From assembly GCF_037975245.1 (NCBI RefSeq), contig NC_092563.1:19984094-20048093 (forward strand): DNA of 64,000 nt, read 5' to 3'. How positions within the stretch are numbered: the stretch's first letter is position 1; every line of letters starts with the position of its first letter. Under the pieces are notes generated by a model. That model worked only from the letters and a program-made list of their open reading frames with translations. It was not told the origin of the DNA and searched no databases. Positions 45,695-58,589 of this stretch are shown one piece after another. The DNA comes from Apostichopus japonicus (lineage: Eukaryota; Echinodermata; Holothuroidea; Aspidochirotida; Stichopodidae). The position numbers were made by a program, and so were the translations under genes.

Positions 45695-46871
45695 CCGATA
45701 GTTATATATCTAATCGGTATCAATATATCTCTTACAAAAACACTCATTCTCATCTTTCAGAAATTCAATGTGGTGTTCCACAAGGCTCAATTCTAGGCCC
45801 TTTACTGTTTATTATATATGTCAATGACATCTGCCACGTATCAGAAATCGCAAACATTACGTTATTTGCCGACGACACAAATATTTTTTTCGAATCAAAT
45901 GAAAATGAAAATTTATTTCATATTAAAGTGTCTTCTGAATTGAATAAATTTAACGACTGGTTTGCCTCTAATAAGCTATCGCTTAACATTGGCAAAACGA
46001 ATTATACCGTTTTTAATACATCCCGAAATTTTAGCTGGGATAAAGATATTTTTATGGGAGGTAAAATTCTCAAAGAGGTATTTTCTAATAAATTCTTAGG
46101 TGTACATATTGATCATAAACTTTCATGGGGTGATCATATTTCCATAGTATGCAAGAAAGTTGCAAAGAATATAGGAATATTATCGAAATTGAAACACTAC
46201 CTGCCACAACACATATTAAAGACACTTTATCAAACTTTAGTGGTCCCACATTTTTCTTATTGCTCGATAATTTGGTCTGGTACACGTGATACTAATCTTA
46301 AGCCACTTATTATATTACAAAAGAAAGCTGTCCGCCACATATCACATGCTGCACCACGTGATCACACCAACCTTCTATTCGAGGATCTGAATGTATTGAA
46401 AATTAATGACATAATACGTGTAAATCTTGCCACCTTCACTTATAAGGCTTGGAATGGACTCCTACCTAATGCATTTCATAATTATTTAATCAGTAACTGG
46501 GATATACATCACCACAACACAAGACATGCAAATCATGCGCATTATCACAACACGAATACCTCAACAGGAATGTTAAGCCTCAGAAATCGAGCAATAAAAA
46601 CCTGGAATTCTATTACTGACATTATTAAAAATAAATTATCGTGTAGGACATTTAGAAAATGTTATATTAAAGAAATAATTGCATCATATTAATTAAAATA
46701 TCATATAATTGATTTATTGTCGAAACGCTTAATTTGATCTTTAATTTTTTTCTTCTCTTTTCTTTCTTCAGGGAGTCTTCTACATTGTTAAGCTATTGTA
46801 TGGTTTATAGAAGACTTCCTTTCACCTTGTATATTTGCACGTGAAAAAAACAAATAAATCAAATCAAATCA
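45695..46871 (+). mobile_element. Jockey/CR1-like LINE 3' fragment inside the satellite, copy 2
   Basis: Near-identical to 43174-44350 (changes seen near 45740, 45820, 46007 and 46381), with the frame open to the stop at 46690-46692. Because both ends join satellite at the same base of the unit, this is a duplicate of the first insertion, not a second insertion event. Confidence 0.92.
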
Positions 46872-49333
46872 AGATCGCTGCAAAAGCAAACTGCCGTGGT
46901 CGGGTCTCGAGCCCAGGACCCAAAACACGTCACGCTCTCGAGCGCAACCAGCCGCGCCACGACAGCAGCTGATATAAATCTATGTTCGTTCCTTATGCTT
47001 AAAGTTCCAGAGACCCTATGAGATCGCTGCAAAAGCAAACTGCCGTGGCCGGGTCTCGAGCCCAGGACCCAAAACACGTCACGCTCTCGAGCGCAACCAA
47101 CCGCGCCACGACAGCAGCTGATATAAATCTATGTTCGTTCCTAATACTTAAAGTTCCAGAGACCCTATGAGATCGCTGCAAAAGCAAACTGCCGTGGCCG
47201 GGTCTCGAGCCCAGGACCCAAAACACGTCACGCTCTCGAGCGCAACCAACCGCGCCACGACAGCAGCTGATATAAATCTATGTTCGTTCCTAATACTTAA
47301 AGTTTCAGAGACCGTATGAGATCGCTGCAAAAGCAAACTGCCGTGGTCGGGTCTCGAGCCCAGGACCCAAAACACGTCACGCTCTCGAGCGCAACCAACT
47401 GCGCCACGACAGCAGCTGATATAAATCTATGTTCGTTCCTAATACTTAAAGTTCCAGAGACCCTATGAGATCGCTGCAAAAGCAAACTGCCGTGGCCGGG
47501 TCTCGAGCCCAGGACCCAAAACACGTCACGCTCTCGAGCGCAACCAACCGCGCCACGACAGCAGCTGATATAAATCTATGTTCGTTCCTAATACTTAAAG
47601 TTCCAGAGACCCTATGAGATCGCTGCAAAAGCAAACTGCCGTGGCCGGGTCTCGAGCCCAGGACCCAAAACACGTCACGCTCTCGAGCGCAACCAACCGC
47701 GCCACGACAGCAGCTGATATAAATCTATGTTCGTTCCTAATACTTAAAGTCCCAGAGACCCTATGAGATCGCTGCAAAAGCAAACTGCCGTGGCCGGGTC
47801 TCGAGCCCAGGACCCAAAACACGTCACGCTCTCGAGCGCAACCAACCGCGCCACGACAGCAGCTGATATAAATCTATGTTCGTTCCTAAGACTTAAAGTT
47901 CCAGAGACCGTATGAGATCGCTGCAAAAGCAAACTGCCGTGGTCGGGTCTCGAGCCCAGGACCCAAAACACGTCACGCTCTCGAGCGCAACCAACCGCGC
48001 CACGACAGCAGCTGATATAAATCTATGTTCGTTCCTAATGCTTAAAGTTCCAGAGACCCTATGAGATCGCTGCAAAAGCAAACTGCCCGTGGCCGGGTCT
48101 CGAGCCCAGGACCCAAAACACGTCACGCTCTCGAGCGCAACCAACCGCGCCACGACAGCAGCTTATATAAATCTATGTTCGTTCCTAATACTTAAAGTTC
48201 CAGAGACCGTATGAGATCGCTGCAAAAGCAAACTGCCGTGGCCGGGTCTCGAGCCCAGGACCCAAAACACGTCACGCTCTCGAGCGCAACCAACCGCGCC
48301 ACGACAGCAGCTGATATAAATCTATGTTCGTTCCTAATACTTAAAGTTCCAGAGACCCTATGAGATCGCTGCAAAAGCAAACTGCCGTGGCCGGGTCTCG
48401 AGCCCAGGACCCAAAACACGTCACGCTCTCGAGCGCAACCAACCGCGCCACGACAGCAGCTGATATAAATCTATGTTCGTTCCTAATACTTAGAGTTTCA
48501 GAGACCCTATGAGATCGCTGCAAAAGCAAACTGCCGTGGCCGGGTCTCGAGCCCAGGACCCAAAACACGTCACGCTCTCGAGCGCAACCAACCGCGCCAC
48601 GACAGCAGCTTATATAAATCTATGTTCGTTCCTAATACTTAAAGTTCCAGAGACCGTATGAGATCGCTGCAAAAGCAAACTGCCGTGGCCGGGTCTCGAG
48701 CCCAGGACCCAAAACACGTCACGCTCTCGAGCGCAACCAACCGCGCCACGACAGCAGCTGATATAAATCTATGTTCGTTCCTAATACTTAAAGTTCCAGA
48801 GACCCTATGAGATCGCTGCAAAAGCAAACTGCCGTGGCCGGGTCTCGAGCCCAGGACCCAAAACACGTCACGCTCTCGAGCGCAACCAACCGCGCCACGA
48901 CAGCAGCTGATATAAATCTATGTTCGTTCCTAATACTTAAAGTTCCAGAGACCGTATGAGATCGCTGCAAAAGCAAACTGCCGTGGCCGGGTCTCGAGCC
49001 CAGGACCCAAAACACGTCACGCTCTCGAGCGCAACCAACCGCGCCACGACAGCAGCTGATATAAATCTATGTTCGTTCCTAATACTTAAAGTTCCAGAGA
49101 CCCTATGAGATCGCTGCAAAAGCAAACTGCCGTGGCCGGGTCTCGAGCCCAGGACCCAAAACACGTCACGCTCTCGAGCGCAACCAACCGCGCCACGACA
49201 GCAGCTGATATAAATCTATGTTCGTTCCTAATACTTAAAGTTCCAGAGACCGTATGCGATCGCTGCAAAAGCAAACTGCCGTGGCCGGGTCTCGAGCCCA
49301 GGACCCAAAACACGTCACGCTCTCGAGCGCACC
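46872..49333 (-). repeat. 149-bp satellite, array 3 (about 16.5 units)
   Basis: Same unit and orientation. One unit near 48087 has an extra C. The array ends at TCTCGAGCGCACC (49321-49333), which recurs at 59900-59912 on the far side of the composite LINE block. Confidence 0.97.
48671..48757 (-). promoter_or_regulatory. Reference unit: internal pol III promoter boxes and tRNA-like fold
   Basis: In this unit the A box (TGGCGCGGTTGG, minus strand) is at 48737-48748 and the B box (GGGCTCGAGACCC) at 48691-48703, about 45 nt apart as in tRNA genes. A D stem GCGC/GCGC, a T stem CTGGG/CCCGG with a 7-nt loop and an acceptor stem GCTGTCG/CCACGGC with one mismatch can be drawn. A T4 run follows the acceptor at 48671-48674. 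The anticodon arm is poor and a T4 lies inside it. The same layout is present in nearly all units. Whether it is transcribed cannot be seen from sequence. Confidence 0.75.
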
Positions 49334-49668
49334 TTTTTTTTTTTTTTTTTTGAAAGTGAACCCACTGGTTTACCCATTCACTAAACAATATATACAATGA
49401 GTTCCTACAGAACTAAATAATAAAAATAAAAATATATTTACTTGTTAATGTTCTTATACTGTACTTTGAATGTTACTCAGAAATACCTTTAACTTAATTC
49501 GATTGTAATCTCATATCGTATAAAACTTGGAAATGTTGTTCAAGTCGATAATATATCGTTGAAATAGTACTTAGCTTAATTTTTACAGATAAAGCCCTAC
49601 TTAACTATGCGTATACAGGCATAAGTAAATTATTACAATTTATCATACCATTTGTTGGCTCAAAAAAA

Positions 49669-52600
49669 TTAGCCTCTATCTAAATGGTACTGGTAGGTAT
49701 GGTCTTTGTCGGCTAAAAGTAGAATATTACCTTTTCCAAAAAACTGAAAAAAATGATCTAAGTTGTTATGGCTCGCGTAAACCTCATACATAAAACGTAA
49801 CTTCTTCTTCATATAATTATGAAAATATGCTGTAATATTCATAGTACCACCATTATAAATAATTGCATTGCGGCTTTTCCATATTACAGTTTTATAGATA
49901 TTGAATATATAGTCTATAAGGAGACCATCTTGATTTTTTGCATTAAGACCCAGACCAAATAATGTACCTAAGGTCCAACCATAATGGCTGTCAACAAAAT
50001 GTAGTTTATTCAGTTTGTTGGTTAAATTTTCCCAGAGTGGGAATAACTTAGGACAAGTTATAAAAAGGTGATGTATTGTTTCAATCGAACTTCTGCAAAA
50101 TGTACACATAGGAGAATCAATCATTTTGAATTTATACAATTTCTCATTAGTAAATAAAATGTTATGTATTATTTTGTAGTCGATTTCAGCTTCTGTATTA
50201 CTCTTAGGCGATTTAAAGACATTTTCCCACCTAGTTTCAAAAGATAGATCTGCATACGTTTTCTTCCAATATATTTCACCTTTAGGGGTATTATTTCTTA
50301 AAGTACGTAAAAGGTCAGATGCTCTCTTACAAGTTAATACAGCACCATCAATAGTGTCACAACCACTTTGAAAATGAACGGCGTATTGTAAGTCCGATTG
50401 TGTAGATACCACAATGTCGGATGAATTGATCTCTGTCAACCAGTTCTCGGGTAATACATTCATTACCATAGAAATAACCGTTTCTACCTCATTCAAGGAA
50501 ATGGGATTATCGGGATTAGTGAGTGTTATGCATTCATGAACGGCTTCTGATGGCAGTTGTGTTGGGATGACCTCATACATAAGGTCACCAACCATAATTA
50601 TACCTCCATCAATAAAAATACTGTTAAAAAGAGTTTCACCGTTCTCATCGCGTAGGAGAGGGTTATGAAAAATTGGTTGGATAAGCATCTCCTCACGTGT
50701 GCTAGGTTCTACAAAATAGCCCTGTGTAATATTTTTCCATGCGAGTAGCATTTCTCTGGCAAAAGGTTGCATAGTGAGTAAAGATTTAGTCTGAGGGTCA
50801 ACTTGAAAAATACCCAATCCAAGCTTCATATTTTCGTACTTATTAAGAAAATATAACATACATGTCTTCAGTTTTACATTAACACTTCCATTTAGCAGTT
50901 TGCTAACTAATTTAATCCTTAAAGAATCTCGCTTAATTTCTAAATCACATAGTTTGAGCCCTCCTTTACTTATAGGCAACATTAATGACTTAAAACTGAT
51001 TAGAGGTGTTTTCCCATCCCATATAAAATCAGTTACTGCCTGACGAAATGAGTCTAATACCCAACCTGGCACAGTCAAAATACTCATTAAATACGTTAAC
51101 CTAGATATTATTAAAGAGTTAACAACTAAAACTTTGCCTTTAAGTGATAACTTCCTAAATGTCCATCTTTTTAGTAAGGATGTACATTTTTCTATTTTAT
51201 TTTCCCAGTTTTGGACTTCAATAATCCCATTCACATTACCAATAGAAACACCTAGAATATCAACATAATCTTTCCTCACAGGAAAGTTAAAATCGTGAGG
51301 TTCATCCAGTTGGTAATTGCCTATAATTAATAGCTCAGTTTTTTCCAAGTTACATTTTGAACCTGATGCTTGTTCATAAATCTTAATTGTATCTAAAATT
51401 GCATATATACTTGTAACATTTGAAACGAAGAAAGTTGTATCATCAGCATGCTGAAACATTTTAACTTCGGTGTTGCAGATCTTAATTCCTGAAATTTCAG
51501 GATTATTACATATTATTTCATGAAAGGGTTCTGCGCTCAGAACATATAAAATAGCTGAAATTGGGCAACCTTGCCTCACTCCTCTCTTAATTGGGAACAG
51601 GTCAGAGACAAAACCATTATGTTTAATACATGATTGAATATTAGTATAAAGAATTTTAATCCATTTTTGAAAACTTGGTCCAAAACCCATTTTGTTAAGG
51701 ACATTAAATAAATATTCGTGGTTAACACGATCAAAAGCTTTGTATTGGTCAATTTTTAGGATGAATCCATTTAAATGATTTTCTTTGACATAATCGATAA
51801 TAAGGTTCATTGTAATAACATTTTCACTAATATCATTTCCTGGATTACAACATGTTTGATCATCAGATATTAGGTTACTTATTACGTTATTAATTCTGTT
51901 TGCAAGGGCTTTACTTATTATTTTATAGTCTGTATTAAGAAGACTTATTGGTCTCCAATTATTGAGTCTTGTTAAGTCTCCTTTTTTAGGGATTAAAGAA
52001 ATAACACCTACTTTCATGGAATCACACAATTCCATACTATAGGACATTTGTTTGATAAGGTTATGAAAAATATCAGTAAAATCCCACCAAAAATGTTTGA
52101 AAAACTCCGCCGTCAGGCCATCTAGTCCTGGACTTTTATTTGCTTGCATAGAGTCTAAGGCAGTCTTTAATTCGGCTGTTGTTAAATCTTGTTCGCAAAT
52201 TTCGGTTTCAGTCGGGGAAAGCATTTTAGAGATTTTTGGTAAAATAAGTTCTTGTGCATTGCAATATGTTGCTTCCGCAGTATAAAGGTCAGCATAATAT
52301 TGACATTGGTGTTTTAATATTTCATCTTGATTATGGATTATGTTACCCTGTTCGTTAACTAATTTTCTTATTACCTTCTTTTTTTGCCTGCTCCTTTCAA
52401 GTCCAAGGAAAAACTTTGTAGATTTTTCTCCTTCATCATACCACTGAATCTTAGCTCTAATTGCAGCTCCTCTGAGCTCATTTTTGGTTATTTCATCTAA
52501 TTTTTCTTGCAGGTTTTTAAGTCTATTAATAACATAGTCGGCATATTTGTGGGCCTTTTTCTTTTCAAATTTGATTTCTTTGATAAGTTTCAGTTTCTGT

Positions 52601-53534
52601 TTGTGTAGTTTTTTTTGTTTTAGTCTACTGAAATTGATTGAAGTGGATTTTATATCTTTTTTAAGTAATTCATACCATTCGAAAATATTTTCAGTAAAAC
52701 TGTCTTGCCTTTTCCTAAAATTAATAATTTCCCTAATTTGATTACAATAATCTTGGTCTAACAGTAAGGCGCTATTAAATATCCAATACCCCTTTCCTCT
52801 TGGGATGAGAGATAAATCCATTGTTAACTCAACAAAATTACGATCTGAATAAGGGTACGGTAAATGTCGGGAGGATGTTATATTAGCTTTCAAATCGTTA
52901 GAAATTAAAAATCTGTCTATTCTTGAGGAACTATTATAGTTCATACAATTTCGGTTACAAGAAAAGTCTGCTTCTTTTGGATTTCTCTCTCTCCAAATAT
53001 CGATCAAATCAAAATTGAGCATAAGGTCCTTTAAGGTCTTTCTAGACACATCAGAGAAGTATTTAACCGGATATCTATCTAAATAAGTATTGATTATGTT
53101 ATTGAAATCCCCAGTTACAATTAATTTACTTTTATTTTTGTGAAGTCGTTTGTGTACATCTAAAAAGAAGGATTTCCTTTCAACCGTATTATTTGGAGCA
53201 TAAATATTAATAACAGTAAAAGTTTGTTCTTCTATAACTAGATCGGTCAGGATAATTCGACCTGTTTGGTCAGTTTCATAACTTTTCACTTCAATATCTG
53301 ACTCTTTTCTGATTAGTGTGGCAACACCTCTCCTATTCTGGAGAGAATACATAGATGAAAAAATTTTACCATCCCATTCTTTCGTGGCGATTTGAAAAAT
53401 GTCCTCATCCCAAAAGGTTTCTTGAAGAAAAATAATATCGTATTTCCTTTTGATTAAAGTTTCAAAAAGTTCGTTCCTTTTGTCCTTCCTTCTTAGACCG
53501 TTACAATTTAATGTTACTAAACGGAATGTTAAGT
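49669..53534 (-). CDS. L1-like LINE ORF2 (endonuclease and reverse transcriptase)
   Basis: One uninterrupted frame of almost 1,290 codons. In order: APE-type endonuclease with LNCNGL and LQET before the first Met, INIYAPN, VTGDFNN and the SSRIDRFL region; a basic linker; RT with NKSPGLDGLTAEF, NWRPISLLNTDYK, LKIDQYKAFDRVNH, GVRQGCPISAILY and the catalytic HADDTTFFV; a C-terminal zinc motif CTFCRSS...H...C. It nicks DNA and reverse-transcribes its RNA at the nick. The first ATG is at 53352, too late for the essential endonuclease N terminus, while the frame is open up to 53534 and overlaps the ORF1 stop, so initiation without AUG or by reinitiation is likely. HADD instead of FADD is notable. 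No stop or frameshift is seen: a young copy. Confidence 0.92.
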
Positions 53535-53975
53535 TTTATTTGTGTTTATCCTCTGTATAAAACGTCTTGCCACGCTAAGGTTTGGGGTGGTATTTGCTCC
53601 TCTTTTATTGGTATTTACAAAAGTGTCGTCTTCGCTTGAGATTGGTCTCTTCATTCCGGTCGGTTCAGGAGTTCTACTTGCTGTACTAATTGATGGCTGA
53701 GATGCTGATTTATGTTCAATTTTACTGGATGACTCTGGCTTGGTTTTATCTTCTGTTGTTTTGGTCGCATCTTTCTCCTTGGCTGCATTTGCTTCCTGAT
53801 TTAGTTCAGAACTGGTTTCCGCAGGTATTTTGGTTACAATAGGGCTGGCTTCTTGTTGTATTTCATCTTTGCTTAGTTCATTCTTGTCCGGATTACCAGC
53901 GACGGTAACGTTGTCCTCCTTTCTGTTTTCAGGGCACTGGAAGCTTTTGTGGCCATCTTTGTTACACTTGTAACA
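53529..53975 (-). pseudogene. L1-like LINE ORF1, C-terminal fragment
   Basis: The minus-strand frame starts abruptly with RCYKCNKDGHKSFQCPE, a CCHC zinc knuckle, followed by a long hydrophilic tail rich in Lys, Glu, Ser and Thr to the stop at 53529-53531. ORF1 proteins coat LINE RNA. The N-terminal RNA-binding part is missing because the family B LINE begins right upstream at about 53980. The stop overlaps the start of the ORF2 frame by a few bases. Confidence 0.8.
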
Positions 53976-54249
53976 TCTTATTGTATATTTGTATATTTAT
54001 TTGTTTCATCACAATTTACAGTGTGACGGGAAGTCTCCTATAAAGCCTGTAAGGCTTAACAAAGTAGGAGACTCCCCAAAAAGAAAAAAAAAGAAAGAAA
54101 AACTTAAGAATAGAAAAAGAAAAGTTAAAAGTAGCATCTACAATGATGAAATAATCGAATTGACACTAATTGAAATTAATAATGCTAATAAGCAATCCTA
54201 ACAATCTTTATAATGATCTTAATCGCAAACACACACAAGAATAAATCCA

Positions 54250-57174
54250 TCAATAGTGAGAAATAATTACAGTTTGGAGATTCCTTTTGAATACAGAGTA
54301 AGAAGGCTTATTCTTAACATTATCCTGGAGATTATTCCACGTTTTTATAGCACGAATACGAGGGTTAAAAGAACTTAAAGTACTTCGTTGGGATAAAACA
54401 TGGGCGTTATTACAATGGCGTGTTTGATGGTTGTGGATTAGTCTATTACTATATATAAAATCTTTAAAAGCCTCGGGTAGCAATCCATTCCATGCTTTAT
54501 ATGCAAATGTTGCAAGCTGGACTCTTATAATATCATTTAGTTTTAATAAATTTAATCTTTTGTATAATGGGCTAGTATGATCACGTGGTGCAGCATGTGA
54601 TATATGGCGGATAGCTCTCTTCTGGAGGACACATAGGTGATTAAGATTTGTAGAATAGGTTCCTGACCAAATAGTCGTGCAATAAGTTAATTGGGGTAAA
54701 ATCAGAGTTATATAGAGTGTTCTGAGTATATTTGGAGGTAAATAATGTTTTAATTTGCATATAATACCAGTATTTCTAGCCACTCTGTTACAGTGCGCTG
54801 ATATGTGATCACGCCACGAAAGTTTATTGTCTATGTGTACACCCAAGAACTTAGTAGTGTTAACCCGATTAATAATTTTATCATTCATGGTAATATTGTG
54901 ATCCCATCTGAATGAGTGACTAGCATTAAACACCATATAATTAGTTTTTTCTATGTTAAGAGATAATTTGTTTGCCGCAAACCAGCTGGAAAATTTAGTT
55001 AGTTCAGTAGAAACAGTTTTATGTGATGAGAGTAGATTTTGGGAATCGAAGAAAATATTTGTGTCGTCGGCAAATAATATTGTTTTAGCAATATCGGAGA
55101 CATTAACGATATCATTGACATAAATTATAAATAGTAATGGACCTAGTATAGAACCCTGAGGAACTCCGCAAGCGATTTTAGCAAGTTCAGATTTAGAATT
55201 TTTATATAAAGTGTACTGGTATCTATTTGAAAGATAACTATCTAGCCAATTTATGGTTGTTCCTCTGATACCATAAAAAAATAATTTACTTAGTAATATT
55301 TTGTGATCGATGGTGTCAAAAGCTTTGGATAGGTCGAGAAATACGCCTACACAGGTATTATTCTTATCAAGACTATTATAAATATTGTTGACTGCATCTG
55401 CTAAAGCTAATTCTGTAGAATGGTCAGGACGAAATCCGTACTGCTCGTTATTAAGAACATTATATTTACATAGAAAACTGTATATACGATTAAACATTAA
55501 TCGTTCAATGATTTTTGAAAACACTGACAATAAAGATATAGGGCGGTAATTCTCAAAATGGCTGGGGTCTCCTTTTAAAGATTGGTTTTACCTTTGCTAT
55601 TTTAAGCTTATCCGGAAAAATGCCGGTGTTAAAAGAAATATTGCAGAGATGAGTTAAAGGCTTTACAATGTATGGGATAACTTGTTTAATAATACCTGGC
55701 TTAAAGTCATCATAGCCTGCTGCTTTGTTTGGTTTCACATTTGTGTGAGCAACTTTTAAAACTTCTTCTACTGTTACTGGATATGTAAATATGGAATGGC
55801 ATACTTTGTCATTATTATGTAAAAAATGTTCCGCTTTTAGTTTAATATTAATCTTACTAGCGAGGTTATAACCAAGATTTACAAAGTATTTGTTAAAGTT
55901 GCTAGCGATGTCATTATCATTGCTAATTTCGCAATCATCATTTTTAAATGTTGCTGGATATGATGAGTCTTTACCGTTTTTATTGAGAATTTCATTAATT
56001 GTACTCCAAGTACTGTTTACGTTGTTTCTACTCTGCTTGAATTTATCATAAAAGTATAATCGTTTGGAATATCGTATAACATGGTTTAATTTATTACGGT
56101 ACATTTTGTAAATAGACTTAGTATGTTCAGTAGGATTCTTCAAATAACGTCTAAATAATATGTTCTTCCTTTTGATTGATTTTAAAATGCCCTTAGTGAT
56201 CCAGGGATGTTTTTTAGTACGTTTCTTTTTTGGATTGAACACTTGAGTAGGAAAGCAATTATTATACGTAGTATTGAAATAATAGTATAATGTATTATAA
56301 GCAGTATTAACATCTGGTTCGTTTAGGACATTGTCCCACGTAGTTTTCCCAATTTCAGAAGTGAAATTTTTATATTATTATCACTGTAATTACGTGCATA
56401 GATGGGATTATTTTGTCGGCGATTAGTCTCGAGGGCATTGACAAACACTGGAAAGTGATCAGTGATATCAGTTACAAAGATACCTGATGAAAGTTTAGAA
56501 TTACTATTGGTTATAATATTGTCAATCAAAGTTGAAGAGGTACTGTTCACTCTGGTTGGTCTTGATATTGTTGGATAGAAACCATTTGAGTAAAGGTTAT
56601 TTAGAAACTCTGGTGATTTGTTTTTATTTAACAAATCAATATTAAAATCCCCCATAATGTAGGAAGTACAGTTTAACTGATTAATGGTAGTACAAATATT
56701 TTGCATGTTATAATAAAATTGTTCTAAAGAACCATTTGGAGGTCTATAAACAATACCAATAATTATTTTCTCTTTAGAATTTGGCAAGTTTGCCTCAATA
56801 AATAAGGATTCAATGATATCGTTAAATGTTGATAGATCTGGTTGGTGTTTAAAGTTTAAACCATTGTGCACATATAAGCAGACACCGCCACCCCTTCTAT
56901 TAACACGATGTTTTTCTATAATTTTGTAATTTTTCATATGAATAAGAGGTGATGGGTGGTCACTTAGCCACGTTTCGGTGAAGCCAAGTACAGAGAATTC
57001 ATTCTTTAGTAGTGAAATAAAGGTATTTATTTCGTTGAAATTTTTGTTCAGACTTCGACTGTTTAGATGGAACATAGATAGGCAATTATTTGGTGGTAAC
57101 CTGTTGTAAGAATCTACGTCAAAATACTCACAAAGAACACTGCTATCATTTGAATCCTCGCAAACATTATCCAT
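54250..57174 (-). pseudogene. Family B LINE ORF2 (endonuclease-RT), two frameshifts
   Basis: The ATG at 57174 lies 14 nt after the ORF1 stop. The first segment (57174-56323) is the endonuclease: MFHLNSRSLNK, GFTETWLSD, IGIVYRPPNG, IMGDFNIDLL, and DITDHFPVF near its end. The second (to 55553) is the linker and pre-RT: KKHPWITKGILKSIKRKN, NVKPNKAAGYDDFKPG. The third (55530-54250) is the RT: GFRPDHSTELALADA, VFLDLSKAFDTIDH, ACGVPQGSILGPLLF, LFADDTNIFF and FLGVHIDNKLSW, with the C-terminal AAPRDHTSPLYKRLN. Frames are 0, 1, 0: one indel near 56370 and one in an A-run near 55570 compensate each other. All catalytic motifs are intact, so inactivation is recent. Confidence 0.9.
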
Positions 57175-57188
57175 TAAATTAATATTGA

Positions 57189-58307
57189 TTATTTAGCGAG
57201 GTTGCGAATTCCTGGCTTTTCGCAGATTTGGAATGAATGACTTTTTTTCAGTCTAACAGTTCTAAATTCACCTTCGTCATAAGACATTTGTCGTTTCAGA
57301 TGTTGAGGTAATTCCATGGCTGGTTCCTCTGACGTTGTTTTGTTACCGGTGGAGTTAGTGGCTTCAGTCGCTTTGTTTCCTCTAGTTGCTTTTGTATTCT
57401 CAGTATCCTCTTGAGTTGGTTTGGTGGGTCTTTGTTCATCCCGTTGAGTTGTCTTTATATTCTCGTTTTGCTTCTTTTTAGTCTCGTTGGTCTCAATGGC
57501 GCTGCCTTTTGTTTGGGATAACTGGTCCATGGCTTCATCTTTTGGTTGGTCAGTGTGTTGGACGTTGGCATGCTTAGGTGGGCTTATGGTGTTTCTGCCT
57601 GTTGCTGGGTCACCGTTACCATGGTGATCATTGTTGTCATCTCCGGCTTGTGGACAATTGAAACTTTTGTGTCCTAGATCGTTACATTTAAAGCATCTTA
57701 CTTGTGGACATTTCGCTTCCCAATGACCTTGTGAATTACACTCCCTGCATACATATATTGGGCAATTCCGCATAATATGGTCATTTTCCAAGCATAAATT
57801 ACATACCCTGGTTTGTCCATTGTGCTTTAGTCTCATATGTACTCCATTCAGTGTCATTGCATATGGTAGACTTTTGCATTCGGTTGGCAGTTCCAGTCGT
57901 ATGTAACGAATCCCATTTTCAATATTGGGAAATTCCGGGTATGTGTTGTGGTGCCATTTCCCTTTAAGTTTACAGCCGAATTCGAGTAGTTTTTCTGAGA
58001 GTTCATCGTCGTCAATGTAGGACGGAACACCAAATAAACTCACAGTTAAAAATGATCTCGACACTCCATAGACGTTGCAAGTGCAATCGTTTATAACTAT
58101 ACCTGTCTCTATTAATAGGTCTGCATCATCCTTGTTTCGTAAAGTTATTATCCAGTTTCCAGATGACTTCACACAGCTTAGTATCTTTCCGTTCCCAATA
58201 TCGTTAATGATTGATTTCAGCACATCCTTGACTTCATATGAATCGTCCATAACTCTTACGCTACACTCCTTTAAGGCACCCATCCTTTCATGTTTCGCGG
58301 AACCCAT
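57189..58307 (-). CDS. Family B LINE ORF1 (RNA-binding protein with three zinc knuckles)
   Basis: A 372-residue open frame from ATG 58307 to the stop at 57189. Residues about 10-155 include MDDSYEVKDVLKSII and SLFGVPSYIDDDELSEKL, two stretches compatible with RRM-like folds. Three CCHC knuckles follow at about residues 170-220: CNLCLENDHIMRNC, CRECNSQGHWEAKC and CFKCNDLGHKSFNC. The C-terminal third is charged and low in complexity with many Thr, Glu and Lys. Such proteins bind LINE RNA into particles. It sits directly upstream of ORF2 and lacks any break. The third knuckle strongly resembles that of the truncated L1-like ORF1 at 53529. Confidence 0.88.
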   Translation of the reverse strand: MGSAKHERMGALKECSVRVMDDSYEVKDVLKSIINDIGNGKILSCVKSSGNWIITLRNKDDADLLIETGIVINDCTCNVYGVSRSFLTVSLFGVPSYIDDDELSEKLLEFGCKLKGKWHHNTYPEFPNIENGIRYIRLELPTECKSLPYAMTLNGVHMRLKHNGQTRVCNLCLENDHIMRNCPIYVCRECNSQGHWEAKCPQVRCFKCNDLGHKSFNCPQAGDDNNDHHGNGDPATGRNTISPPKHANVQHTDQPKDEAMDQLSQTKGSAIETNETKKKQNENIKTTQRDEQRPTKPTQEDTENTKATRGNKATEATNSTGNKTTSEEPAMELPQHLKRQMSYDEGEFRTVRLKKSHSFQICEKPGIRNLAK

Positions 58308-58589
58308 CTCAATGTACCGTCAGGCAGACGAACGCCGCAAGGCGTCGTTGCAAAAATTAAACAATTTATAAATTCCGTATAGTATCCGGAAATGATAAAA
58401 TAATGGTGCAAGACAACGTGTGGGCAGTACTCCAACAATATTCCGTCGAAAGCACCAATCAGTTGGTGCATATAATAGGGAAAATAATGGAAAATAATGA
58501 GGTACTGAAAACGCTGACTACTATCGATGACTACTATCGATGACTACTGACTACTGATTTTGTTGGGCTGACTATTGTTGACTACTGAC

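Noticed and set aside
38596-49333. CRISPR-like array
   Set aside because: Units are directly adjacent with no unique spacers, the period is 149 bp and the genome is eukaryotic.
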